64,000 nt of DNA from JABMPR01 sp964508765 (GTDB lineage: Bacteria; Fidelibacterota; UBA8477; JABMPR01): positions 1 to 64,000 of the forward strand of contig CAZDVD010000004.1 in the NCBI GenBank assembly GCA_964508765.1, written 5' to 3'. The notes beneath the pieces were generated by a model. It was not told where the DNA came from. It was given only the letters and a program-made list of their open reading frames with translations, and ran no database searches. The position numbers were made by a program, and so were the translations under genes. This document shows, piece by piece, positions 1 through 8,281 of the stretch. The first letter of the stretch is position 1. Each line of letters opens with the position of its first letter.

Positions 1-8
1 CAGACCGT

Positions 9-254
9 ATGGCCGAAGAGATTATCGCCTTAAATCGTATGATGTCCCGCGGTGTGATCAGTGAAAAGGACTTTGAAAGAGCCAAAAAGACACTTCTCAA
101 CCGTATTGGTATGTCTATGAATCCCCAGGCTCAGGAAGCCACCACAGCAGATATCCTGGAGCAAATAGAAACCCTGTACCAAATGAAATCGGGACAACTC
201 ATTACTTCGAAAGAATTCAAGAAGCAAAAGAATAAGCTGTTGGCTATGATATAG
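9..254 (+). CDS. Small protein with two SHOCT-like helical repeats, possibly 5'-truncated
   Basis: This encodes 81 residues. Two similar short segments, about residues 5-30 and 52-77, each read as 'short oligomerising helix, turn, ISEKDF/ITSKEF, then K-rich helix ending LL'. That is the pattern of the SHOCT (short C-terminal) domain, usually found at the end of larger proteins and thought to mediate oligomerisation. The frame stays open to the left edge and no ribosome site fits in the eight bases before the ATG, so this may be the C-terminal end of a longer gene. It is followed by a strong hairpin terminator. The function is unknown; the SHOCT assignment is by pattern only. Confidence 0.55.
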   Translation: MAEEIIALNRMMSRGVISEKDFERAKKTLLNRIGMSMNPQAQEATTADILEQIETLYQMKSGQLITSKEFKKQKNKLLAMI

Positions 255-279
255 TAAATTTTAAAAATATTTACCAAAA

Positions 280-306
280 AAAAGCTCCTCGTTTTGAGGA
301 GCTTTT
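280..306. terminator. Bidirectional intrinsic terminator
   Basis: An 11-bp stem (AAAAGCTCCTC / GAGGAGCTTTT) with a GTTTT loop and A/T tracts on both sides lies between two convergent genes. It can serve the small forward gene and the reverse sulfur operon. Confidence 0.85.
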
Positions 307-343
307 CAATGTCATGACCGTCAACGACGGTGCACTATCAGCC

Positions 344-1630
344 TCAGCCACCGCCAGAGGCTTTTTTCACCTTCATTTTCACCTTGGGTGTATATTCAAA
401 TTCATGTTCATGAATAACCGGATCAGCAACTGCATAATTGCTTCCCAGGGCAGCCTGAAATGAATAGCGAAGCTCATCGCTGTTGTGCGTTCCCTTTTCC
501 ATGGCTTGTATCATCGACACATGGCCGGGATATTCTCTTTCATGAACCAAGCTGCTGAATGTGTCCAGCCACCCATTCACGCCTCCCTCGAGGATGTAGA
601 CATTTTCAATGCTTTCAGCCCGCATCACTTTCCAGGCTTTTGTAGCATTTGCTTCATCATTGCTCATAACAACGAACAGGGTGTTGGAAGGTGCCAGAAG
701 AAACTCATTTTGCGTCAATTCAGATAGCTCATTCAATGGGACGTGCTGGGCATCTACAAGGTGGAAAAGATTGAAATCACTATCTTTTCGCACATCAAGA
801 AGAACCGTCCGCACCAGATCATTTTCGATGAACTCCAACATTTCAGCCGGAGCGATCTGCACTTCTCGATTATCAAGGCGTGGTTGCTCGGCAGTGGACA
901 TCCATTCCCATTTCTGCTCAACCGTTGGTTGGCCTTTAATCATAACAAGGAATGCAAGGCCTGCCAGGATTACAGCGCCAGTTAATTTTTGTTTGCGATA
1001 TTTGAAACGATGCTTTTTGGTTTGGTTTACCTGATCTTCAACAAATTCCACGATGCCAAATAGGAGTATCGCCATAACCACGACACCGAAAACTACGGTA
1101 CCCGTAGGTACATCAAAAAGTTCCGGTAGTGTAAAACGACCAAGATTGGATGAATTCCAAAAATTACTAAAGAGGGCATCAATATTTTCACCAAAAGTAA
1201 ATATCCCAACGGTAAGACCAGCGAGAAAAAACATTCCATCTTTTTTCAGGGTGGCGACCGCCACCAAAGAGGTACCAGGTCAGAAGCCCCCGATGACGAA
1301 TCCGACACCCATAATCAACCCGCCTACAATTCCAGGCCACAGATAAGTTGGATTCACAAAAACACGACCATAGTCTAACCAGCCCAGGGCTGAGGAACCG
1401 AAAATCAGCACCATGGCTACAATGATTCCAGTGAACATGACCTTGAAGACCGTCATATCCGTCAAATAAAATTGGGCAGCTAACTTGCGAGATTGGCCGA
1501 AACCAGCCATTTCCAGTGTATACCCAAAAGCAACACCTATCAGCATAGCAATGATATAAAAAACCATTTTTCCGTACATGGCCTCTAGAGGCAATGGGCC
1601 AGGAAACGCTTGAAGCAATTGTTCCATCAT
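344..1630 (-). CDS. YeeE/YedE-family (DUF395) transporter half with in-frame UGA (probable selenocysteine), fused to a rhodanese-like domain
   Basis: Read through one UGA (positions 1282-1280, residue 117), this is a 428-residue membrane protein. The first 116 residues and the residues just after the UGA form one continuous YeeE/YedE second half, with the motif GGF-U-PGTS where the family has GGFCPGTS. YeeE/YedE proteins move thiosulfate (TsuA type) or act in selenium metabolism, and conserved cysteines line the path. Further membrane segments follow, then a rhodanese-like domain (about residues 260-360) whose catalytic loop reads VVMSNDEAN with no Cys, so it is probably not a classical sulfurtransferase. 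A perfect SECIS-like hairpin lies 14 nt after the UGA. The gene's own final stop is also UGA, and other genes here end in UGA, so a changed genetic code is excluded. The alternative is a nonsense mutation splitting a cysteine protein. It starts six bases after the partner half. Confidence 0.8.
1250..1265 (-). promoter_or_regulatory. SECIS-like hairpin after the in-frame UGA
   Basis: On the coding (minus) strand a perfect 6-bp stem GGTGGC / GCCACC carries a GGTC loop, starting 14 nt after the UGA. The loop and the GGU...ACC flanks match the known E. coli fdhF SECIS apical hairpin (GGU-U-GCA-GGUC-UGC-ACC), which begins 11 nt after its UGA. The bulged U of fdhF is absent here. Placement is inside the coding frame, as expected for a bacterial SECIS read by SelB. 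Confidence 0.72.
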
Positions 1631-1636
1631 ATCCTC

Positions 1637-2167
1637 CTAGGTCCACAGTTTTCTAAGGAGATGTGCCACACCATAAGCACCTGCGAAAACAGCCAACAAA
1701 AACACCCAACTCCCCACCGACAGAACGGCGCCCCCTGACAGTCCTTGACCAGATGTACAGCCACGGGCAAAACGGGCTCCATAGCCCATGAGGATACCTC
1801 CTAGAAAAGCCATTCCCCAGCGTGTCTTATTGGTAATGCGGGGTCCTTTTCCTGTGGTGAAACTCAAGCGATTGTGAAAATATCCTGAGGTAAAACCACC
1901 GATAAGAATGCCAATGGTTAAAAATACGAAAGCATTATCCAGGGGGTTTGTGCTGCCACCTGCCATGGGAATAAGATAGGGTGTTGTATTTACATGCTGG
2001 GGAGCGATGATATCTTCAATGAAGACCAGCACCCTGTTAATGGGTCCTGAGGCTCCCAATCCACTTCCTGTGAGTAAAAAAGCCATAAAGAGCACAATAC
2101 CCAGTAGTGTCCCAGCCACATACGGATTGGCGAAGGGCTTAGCCGTTTTCATTGCGGTTTCGCTCAT
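1637..2167 (-). CDS. YeeE/YedE-family (DUF395) membrane protein, N-terminal half
   Basis: This encodes 176 residues with about four hydrophobic segments. The family signature RGCTSGQGLSGGAVL lies near residues 134-148 and includes the conserved cysteine. In single-chain YeeE proteins this half and the downstream half are joined; here they are two adjacent genes. The pair probably forms the sulfur-compound (thiosulfate-like) conduit of the inner membrane. The start overlaps the upstream cytochrome gene stop (ATGA), and the next half begins six bases downstream, so translation is coupled. The exact substrate cannot be read from sequence; selenium compounds are a known alternative for YedE relatives. 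Confidence 0.85.
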   Translation of the reverse strand: MSETAMKTAKPFANPYVAGTLLGIVLFMAFLLTGSGLGASGPINRVLVFIEDIIAPQHVNTTPYLIPMAGGSTNPLDNAFVFLTIGILIGGFTSGYFHNRLSFTTGKGPRITNKTRWGMAFLGGILMGYGARFARGCTSGQGLSGGAVLSVGSWVFLLAVFAGAYGVAHLLRKLWT

Positions 2168-4827
2168 TTTATTTTTTCCTCTAATTCTGTCTCATTGCCT
2201 GAAGATTTTCCATGAGAGTGATCGTTTATATCATCCCAACCATTGATCATAGCCCGGATACCATCCAGAGGTCTGTGTCCAGTCGTGGTCAGATATACAT
2301 GTAGCAGAATGAAAGTAGCAAACAGCCACGCCAACAGGGTATGAATGGGTCCCAAAACGCTTAAACCACCCAAAGCTGTTGATATGACAGGCCAGGTCTG
2401 GACGCTCCAAATCAGTAGCCCTGTAATAATCTGAACGGGTAATAGAAAGTTCAACAAGCCGAAGTAGGTCATCTGCTGCAAGGGGTTCAATTTCTTCTCT
2501 CGAGATTTTTCGAAAGGATGATCATCACCCCGGAATATTCCCTTCAAATAATAACCTGCCTGGGCCACGGCCTGATCAAAGAACCCTTTGGGTTGAAGGA
2601 TGTATTGTTTTATTTCCCCACTCACGAGATGATAGAATACGGATAGAAATGCATTGGCAAGCAGAATGAAACCCAATGCATTGTGAACCTGCACAACGTA
2701 TGGGAAAAACATGATGCCCAACATTTCAGGCTTATGAATAATAATACCTGTAAGCAATAACAGGAAGATGGCCAGCACTTGTACCCAATGCCACAACCTC
2801 TCATAAAAACGGTACATGTAAACGGGCTTGGTTTTGTGGGCTTTGGGTGCATTGCGGCGGGAAAAAATCACCCGGTAGGTAGCATGAACAACCACACCAG
2901 CCATCGTTCCCAGAAACAGTAGCAATCCCAGCCAATCCACCCATTTCACAGGGTTTAGACCAAAGATATAAAGTGAATTTCCACTAACATCCAGTGCATA
3001 GAACAAACGTCCTTGATCATCTGAAACCATGGAACCCATTTGGTCAAGAGGTAGATTTCCTGCCAACTCAGGCAATACACCTCCGGGTGTATAGGTCGTC
3101 AGTTCAAATTCAGCACCGATGCGGGAATCTTTACTGTGACAGGTTCCACATTCACGCGTGGCCCACTTACCATTGGTCACATCGTGATTGATCTTAAAAG
3201 CCTGAACATCAGCCTGAATTTGGAGATGCGTCAACCCCAGGTCTTCGAGATTCCTCTGAACTTTTTGTGATTTCTCAGGTGTATCCAGACGCAATTCCAG
3301 TTCTGAGAGTTGTCCATCCCCATCTGTATCGAAGACCTGAAGAATGTCCTGTCGATATTGATCATTTTCAAAAAACGCTGTTTCTAGATCAGCTTTGCGT
3401 ACGGGCTTTGGCTCGACGCCATAGACCCAGTACCAGGCACTGATCAGATTGTAGGGTCTCAGTTTAATTTGATCATCAGAGCTCTTGGTGGGTAGAAGTA
3501 TGGGCTCAAAACCTTCAATAGTCGTCGTAATATCACGGGGATCCCCTTCAGCTCCACGACAGTCATGCAAGCCTGCCTTTTCCAGGGTCAAAACCGTCCA
3601 GTCAACCTGTTCATAAGCGGGGCCGTGCATGCGCGGAATATGACAGCTTTCACAACTGACCGCTTGAAAGTGAGCATCCTCGTAAGGTAGCCAGTTATGC
3701 ACCGCATGGGCATCATGGCACGCATCACAACTTCGCATCGTCTCACCTTGTGCCCGCTGATCGCTGGTGACAGAGAAACCACCTCGGGCAAATTCATGGG
3801 AGGGACGATATAAAAAATCAACCACATCAACACGTCGGGCATCAAATTTCAAATGGGCAAGTTGGTGATCTTTTTCATCCTGGTAATAGATGGGGTTATT
3901 GGCTGAGGGATGACAATCCACGCACTCCACGGCACGCTCTGCGTGAATATCCCAGGAACGGTTCAATTCATGCTTGTTCAGAAGATTCAACCCGGTACGA
4001 TTGATGCGCTGCGGTGCAATGATCTCTCCGCGAGTAGCCGTATTCCAATCACAGCTTTTCAGACCATCGGGCATGTCAGTGGCGGTAAATACCAACCCAT
4101 GGCATTGTCCACAATTGTTATTGGTTGGATCTATGGGCGTCAGAAATTCGCGCTTGACCTCTCCGCGCTCATTAAAAGCGGTGGAATTCCATTTGTACGT
4201 TTCATTTTGGAGAGAGATCACACCTGTTTCCATCAGAGTAGCTGAATTGGCCCAGCCAAAAGCACCCTTCTCCAGTGCTCGGCTGCGACTGGCGTTGTCC
4301 GGTTGCCGTGTGTGGCATAAAAAACAATTCATTTCCACAACGCCGGACTTTTTCCAATCCCAATCCGATGATGAGGGCTTCTTGTCCAGGCGCTCACCAT
4401 GCATGTCAAATTCTGCAGGACCGCCACCTATATGGCGAAAACCCTGAATTTTGATCCATTCAGCACGGCTTAGGTCAGTTAGACTATCCTGAGATCCTGA
4501 CAGGTATCGATAGTTCAGGGGATTCCATTTCCCGAAATATCCGGTACTACGATCCCAAGGATAATCCTCGGCGCCAGGAGAGTAGCCTTTCATGGAAGAC
4601 AATCCCGCATCCGAATGTCGGCTGTGGGTGGCTATATATTCAGTATCATGACAGAATCCGCAACTCTGCATGGTTGACAGAGGCTTTCCGCTGACCAGCA
4701 CGTTTTGGCCATCTTCATCAAGCAAGGCGAATTCCGGATGCAGTGCTGGTGTTTTCGCCATTACAACTGATATCATGGCAAACAGGAACACTAACCTAAA
4801 TCGATTTTTTTTCATTATTGATCTCAT
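2164..4827 (-). CDS. Heptaheme cytochrome c with EF-hand, fused to a b-type membrane cytochrome
   Basis: The 887-residue chain begins with a signal peptide ending near AKTPA. Seven CxxCH heme-attachment motifs follow (CGFCH at 56-60, then CFLCH, CGQCH, CVDCH, CDACH, CESCH, CGTCH). A calcium-type loop DTDGDGQLSELEL sits between the sixth and seventh. The C-terminal third has five membrane segments with paired histidines (RLWHW, VQVHNALGF, IHTLLAW, LLHVYL) like the b561/formate-dehydrogenase gamma type. It should exchange electrons between the quinone pool and the octaheme cytochrome encoded just upstream, whose stop overlaps this start (ATGA). Direction (quinol oxidation or reduction) is not fixed by sequence. 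Having both parts in one chain is unusual and may be family-specific. Confidence 0.85.
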   Translation of the reverse strand: MRSIMKKNRFRLVFLFAMISVVMAKTPALHPEFALLDEDGQNVLVSGKPLSTMQSCGFCHDTEYIATHSRHSDAGLSSMKGYSPGAEDYPWDRSTGYFGKWNPLNYRYLSGSQDSLTDLSRAEWIKIQGFRHIGGGPAEFDMHGERLDKKPSSSDWDWKKSGVVEMNCFLCHTRQPDNASRSRALEKGAFGWANSATLMETGVISLQNETYKWNSTAFNERGEVKREFLTPIDPTNNNCGQCHGLVFTATDMPDGLKSCDWNTATRGEIIAPQRINRTGLNLLNKHELNRSWDIHAERAVECVDCHPSANNPIYYQDEKDHQLAHLKFDARRVDVVDFLYRPSHEFARGGFSVTSDQRAQGETMRSCDACHDAHAVHNWLPYEDAHFQAVSCESCHIPRMHGPAYEQVDWTVLTLEKAGLHDCRGAEGDPRDITTTIEGFEPILLPTKSSDDQIKLRPYNLISAWYWVYGVEPKPVRKADLETAFFENDQYRQDILQVFDTDGDGQLSELELRLDTPEKSQKVQRNLEDLGLTHLQIQADVQAFKINHDVTNGKWATRECGTCHSKDSRIGAEFELTTYTPGGVLPELAGNLPLDQMGSMVSDDQGRLFYALDVSGNSLYIFGLNPVKWVDWLGLLLFLGTMAGVVVHATYRVIFSRRNAPKAHKTKPVYMYRFYERLWHWVQVLAIFLLLLTGIIIHKPEMLGIMFFPYVVQVHNALGFILLANAFLSVFYHLVSGEIKQYILQPKGFFDQAVAQAGYYLKGIFRGDDHPFEKSREKKLNPLQQMTYFGLLNFLLPVQIITGLLIWSVQTWPVISTALGGLSVLGPIHTLLAWLFATFILLHVYLTTTGHRPLDGIRAMINGWDDINDHSHGKSSGNETELEEKIK

Positions 4828-6272
4828 TTCCGTCCCCCGATCAGTACACGACTACCATGTTTAATGGGATCCCCGTCATATCCCAGCGCCAGCCAATCCA
4901 GGCGACCAGCTTCGCTATGACAATCCACGCACTGGAGCGCGTCACCTAACGGAGCGATCATATGACTGGTTGTCCAATGGAACGAAGTTTCTGCGAAATC
5001 ATAGCTGCCAGAGTATGGTATTCCTGAATTCTCAGCACCAAGCCGCAGGGCTTGATCCCAGTCGAAATCGGTCCAATACCCCCCCTCACCAACTGTTTTA
5101 GGGAGCAGAAAATAATTGAATTTCGTATCATATACCTGTTTTCCATAATGAATCTTGAAGGGCCAGATCTTGGAGTGGGCATCATTGATATCACCATTGG
5201 GCTGGGTAAAGGATGTGACATTTTCCGGATCAATGATGTCACCCTTCAGATAGCGTTGGGTCGTTCCATTATACCAGGCATACTCAGGTTTATGGTTTTT
5301 CTGATAGACAAACGAGCCTTTGATCTTCAGATATTGATGCGTGTTCTGGGGAATATCCTGACCGGCAGTTGACCAGTCCCAATGAATCTTGGTTGCTTCC
5401 TTGCGAGCCATGGCAGGCACATGGCAGGTCTGACAGGCAACAGCTTTGGTGTGAGCATTTAAACGCCCATCATAATGGGGTTCAGGGCTATGACAATCAA
5501 CACACTGCACTTGATTGTCTTTATTGAGCTCACCAACACTAACAGAAGAGGCACGTCCTCTGATCTGATGATCTGTTGTACGGTGGCAGGTGACGCAGGT
5601 AAAATCGAGACGACCCATATGAACATCAATGCGTTCTGAGGGGTATTTCAAACTGCCATCCAGATCACCATGTTTCACCGCGTTTCCACCCCCACCATCA
5701 AAATGACAACCACCGCAATTTTCACGCGTTGGTGCTCCAACGCTTTGGGCTGAAGCCAGTAAATCTACACCTTCGGCGGGCAATCCCTTATTTCCTTTTT
5801 TATAGTCACCGGACTGGTCATGACATACAAGACAATCCACATTTTCTTTGTGGCTGAAATCATAGTTACCATCTTCCCATCCGTACCCGACGTGGCAGGC
5901 GGTACAGGCTGGCCAATTACTTTCTATGCTGATACAAAAATTGTTGATGGCATTTTTCTTTCCTAGGGTGACCATACGATCATGATCCGGGGAATAGACT
6001 GAATCACTTTCCCAAGTATAATGACTGGTATGCATGACCTGCTCGCTGGCATCAGGGTGACAAACCAGGCAAGCCTTGGTCACTTCTTGCCCAGAATTGA
6101 AGGGTCCTTCCATCAAAGCACTATGGTCCACATGAATAGCCACCTCTGGAAGCTTGCTCATGGGATCGTCGATGGGTTGAGCCTTCCGCGGTAGAGCAAT
6201 CAGAATGGGGATGATAATAATTGCCAGAGAGAGAATGGTGCCCAACAGCCAGGTGTGTTTATAGTTTCGCAT
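4824..6272 (-). CDS. otr: Octaheme c-type cytochrome, tetrathionate reductase (Otr) family
   Basis: The 482 residues start with an N-terminal membrane anchor (about residues 9-27). Eight CxxCH motifs follow: CLVCH, CTACH, CLVCH, CGGCH, CVTCH, CVDCH, CQTCH and CVDCH. This number and spacing match the octaheme tetrathionate reductase family known from Shewanella, periplasmic enzymes that reduce tetrathionate and in vitro also nitrite and hydroxylamine. The adjacent membrane cytochrome and YeeE/YedE genes point to tetrathionate/thiosulfate as the physiological pair. The gene lies 31 bases after the ArsR gene and opens the structural part of the operon. Nitrogen-compound reduction is the main alternative. 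Confidence 0.85.
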   Translation of the reverse strand: MRNYKHTWLLGTILSLAIIIIPILIALPRKAQPIDDPMSKLPEVAIHVDHSALMEGPFNSGQEVTKACLVCHPDASEQVMHTSHYTWESDSVYSPDHDRMVTLGKKNAINNFCISIESNWPACTACHVGYGWEDGNYDFSHKENVDCLVCHDQSGDYKKGNKGLPAEGVDLLASAQSVGAPTRENCGGCHFDGGGGNAVKHGDLDGSLKYPSERIDVHMGRLDFTCVTCHRTTDHQIRGRASSVSVGELNKDNQVQCVDCHSPEPHYDGRLNAHTKAVACQTCHVPAMARKEATKIHWDWSTAGQDIPQNTHQYLKIKGSFVYQKNHKPEYAWYNGTTQRYLKGDIIDPENVTSFTQPNGDINDAHSKIWPFKIHYGKQVYDTKFNYFLLPKTVGEGGYWTDFDWDQALRLGAENSGIPYSGSYDFAETSFHWTTSHMIAPLGDALQCVDCHSEAGRLDWLALGYDGDPIKHGSRVLIGGRK

Positions 6273-6303
6273 TGTTCCTCGTGGGTTTTGTCTTCAAATC
6301 GAA

Positions 6304-6615
6304 TTATTCGTGGATCAGGTCGTGTTCTTTGCGGATGATATCCAGTTTGATGGATCGCATAATATCCAGCGCTTTGATAATGCGTTGATATCCCAGAGAG
6401 TAGGTGATAAAGGCACCCTCCCTGCGTGTTTCCACAAGAGATTGCTCCCTTAAGACTTTGAGATGTCTCGAAATAGTTGCTTGGGGAATCTGCAGTTGAG
6501 TCACCAGTTCATTGACGTGGCAGGGTTTCTCGTTCAGCGCATACAGGATGGATATACGTGTGGGTTCGGCAATGGCCTGGCAAAGGCTGGCATGTAGGTC
6601 AGTTGCCTCTCTCAT
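6304..6615 (-). CDS. ArsR-family transcriptional regulator of the sulfur operon
   Basis: This is a 103-residue winged helix protein: AEPTRISILYAL (helix 2), then VNELVTQLQIPQATISRHLKVLREQSLV (recognition helices) and a GAFITYSL wing. The start chosen is ATG with GGAGA seven bases upstream; a longer reading would run through the putative operator. Cysteines occur at about residues 12 and 32 (KPCHVNEL), the region where metal- or sulfide-sensing relatives carry sensor cysteines. The full two-Cys BigR/SqrR pattern is not evident. It is the first gene of the cytochrome/YeeE operon and probably autoregulates it. The inducer is unknown. Confidence 0.85.
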   Translation of the reverse strand: MREATDLHASLCQAIAEPTRISILYALNEKPCHVNELVTQLQIPQATISRHLKVLREQSLVETRREGAFITYSLGYQRIIKALDIMRSIKLDIIRKEHDLIHE

Positions 6616-6628
6616 GTCATGTTCTCCG

Positions 6629-6659
6629 TATTCGGATATTCGCTTATTCGTATATACGA
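6629..6659 (-). promoter_or_regulatory. Putative ArsR operator: three TATTCG repeats and a perfect 12-bp palindrome
   Basis: TATTCG occurs at 6629, 6637 and 6645, exactly 8 bases apart, and the last runs into the perfect palindrome TCGTATATACGA (6648-6659). The array lies just upstream of the chosen ArsR start, where a repressor would block transcription of the operon. Confidence 0.55.
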
Positions 6660-6853
6660 GCATGATATAATAATTGCTTAGCTGAAAGACTAAAAGCATT
6701 ATTTGCCAACAATATTGTATTTACCATTAGCAAGTAATGTGAGCCGGACCAAACCTGAGGATATGACTTACTTAGAAGCTATGCACCAAAAATTGAGGCC
6801 CTGCCTATTCTTGCCGTTGGGGAGAACACTTATAAGCAGGTTATAGATCCCTG

Positions 6854-7678
6854 TTATTCATAATCAACGCGTGAAATCTCCAGCTTGATATAAGTAAATT
6901 CACCCTCTGGATGATCCCAAATAGCTCGCCCCTTATTTGATAGCTGTAAACCACCTAGACTTGCATAATCATCAACGGGTGTGCGCCAGGGTAAGAATAG
7001 TTTTTCATCGCCTTTTATATAATAACGATTACAGGTAAATTCTTTAAACTTACCCATACTGTCAAAATGAAACACCCCCGAGACAGATTTCTCCCCAATG
7101 GTCAGAGTTGCTCTGGCAGTCAGAGAGTCCAGTTCTTCCCAGGTGATATGCTCATCCAGAAATGCCTGGGGGAACCAGATCGTTTCCGATAGATAGCGTG
7201 TCATAGCGCCTTGATCTAATTCTGGTCCTTTGGCGTTCACCACTGGAATAAGCCCAAAAAGTTTAATCTTCATGCTACCAAAGCCATCCCTAAGCGCGTC
7301 AGTGCCTTTGACAAACATCAGGGGTGCCATTTTCATGCGGACTTTCCACTCAAAGGAAGCCCCTGGGATATTGTAGACCTGCGTTGCTGTAAAAGGTGTC
7401 CATGGTTTGTCAGGAGCGGTTTTAAAAAAACCCGTTTGTTCGATAGTCGCCTGGGTAATCCGAGGTGTTCCTATGACACCGGAGTATTCAAGAAATCGCT
7501 GTACTGGTTGTGGAAGATGTTGAATCTCTTCTTGAGTGATCACGTCATTTTTCATTGTTTTTGCCTCTGCTATGAATGGGGGAGTTATTAATAATACTGC
7601 CAGGATGACAATTTTCAGCCTTGTGGCATGTTGTCCTGACGTTCCTGTTCTGCTCATATGTTGCATACACCCATCCAC
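6854..7678 (-). CDS. Secreted or anchored DUF6544-like protein
   Basis: This is a 274-residue protein with a hydrophobic N-terminal segment (about 22-38, ending IAEAK). It continues with LPQPVQRFLEYSGVIG, the typical opening of DUF6544-type proteins, whose function is unknown. The start is GTG (reading GTG GAT GGG), with AGGTG well placed upstream. It follows the MarR gene by eight bases and is probably co-transcribed with it. No catalytic motif is recognisable. Confidence is good that the gene is real, moderate for the family name. Confidence 0.65.
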   Translation of the reverse strand: MDGCMQHMSRTGTSGQHATRLKIVILAVLLITPPFIAEAKTMKNDVITQEEIQHLPQPVQRFLEYSGVIGTPRITQATIEQTGFFKTAPDKPWTPFTATQVYNIPGASFEWKVRMKMAPLMFVKGTDALRDGFGSMKIKLFGLIPVVNAKGPELDQGAMTRYLSETIWFPQAFLDEHITWEELDSLTARATLTIGEKSVSGVFHFDSMGKFKEFTCNRYYIKGDEKLFLPWRTPVDDYASLGGLQLSNKGRAIWDHPEGEFTYIKLEISRVDYE

Positions 7679-7686
7679 TTTTCACC

Positions 7687-8142
7687 TCACTTCAGAAGGT
7701 CTCCACTGATATCCATCAATGCTTTTATTGTCTTGCGGGTCATCTGAATTTCCCCTGCGGGTAATTCAGCAAAAAGTGATTTTATAAAACGGTCATCACT
7801 ATCCGCCCGTTTATCCCAAAAGGTCTGATTTTTTGGAGTCAATTTGAATCGCTGCACCCGCTTATCATGCATATCTTGATAAATTTCAATAAACCCCTGC
7901 TTCTCAAGATTGATTGCTAATTGTTTTACATTTTGTCGGGTACTTCCCATGGTTAGAGCCAACTCATTGAGGTTGGGCGGCATATCAAACAAGGCGTGCA
8001 GAGTCACCAGCAGAAACCATTGTTTGGTGGTTACCCCTGAATCTTTCAATTCACGATCACCTATATATTGCCAGCGCTGGGCTAACATGAAGATCATTCC
8101 AAAGAGATCCTTTTGATCCTGACTTACCGAGTTTGTGGACAT
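7687..8142 (-). CDS. MarR-family transcriptional regulator
   Basis: The 151-residue protein has the MarR winged helix: TTKQWFLLVTLHALFDMPPNLNELALTMGSTRQNVKQLAINLEKQGFIEIY, followed by a wing with DMHDKRVQRFKLT. The ATG at MSTNSV is preceded by a perfect GGAGG five bases upstream, which decides against the ATG codons further upstream. It is divergent from the thioesterase gene, and the shared intergenic region holds two copies of a candidate operator. It probably represses itself and one or both neighbours in response to a small lipophilic or phenolic ligand. The ligand is unknown. Confidence 0.88.
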   Translation of the reverse strand: MSTNSVSQDQKDLFGMIFMLAQRWQYIGDRELKDSGVTTKQWFLLVTLHALFDMPPNLNELALTMGSTRQNVKQLAINLEKQGFIEIYQDMHDKRVQRFKLTPKNQTFWDKRADSDDRFIKSLFAELPAGEIQMTRKTIKALMDISGDLLK

Positions 8143-8158
8143 AAGCGCCTCCATTTTA

Positions 8159-8192
8159 TGCAATATATTACATTTATATGCAACATGTTACC
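8159..8192. promoter_or_regulatory. Putative MarR operator, two direct copies of TGCAAYATRTTACM
   Basis: TGCAATATATTACA (8159-8172) and TGCAACATGTTACC (8179-8192) are near-identical, each imperfectly palindromic. They begin exactly 20 bp apart, about two helical turns, just upstream of the MarR gene and between the divergent genes. Confidence 0.6.
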
Positions 8193-8281
8193 TTTTTCTG
8201 AAAACTCGGAAATTTATCTTTGGATATCATTGCCCCGTGTTAGCATGCTGGAGTAGACGAAAATATGTGAAGGATATATAA

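Noticed and set aside
1280..1282. UGA read as a sense codon through a changed genetic code
   Set aside because: Many intact genes in the window (for example the ABC ATPase, yqeB-xdhC boundary, aroB) end with UGA, and the YeeE fusion itself does, so UGA is a normal stop here. Sec recoding or a point mutation are the remaining explanations.
3974..4447. Forward frame of 157 codons opposite the heptaheme cytochrome
   Set aside because: It lies fully within a strongly supported gene on the other strand and shows no domain.
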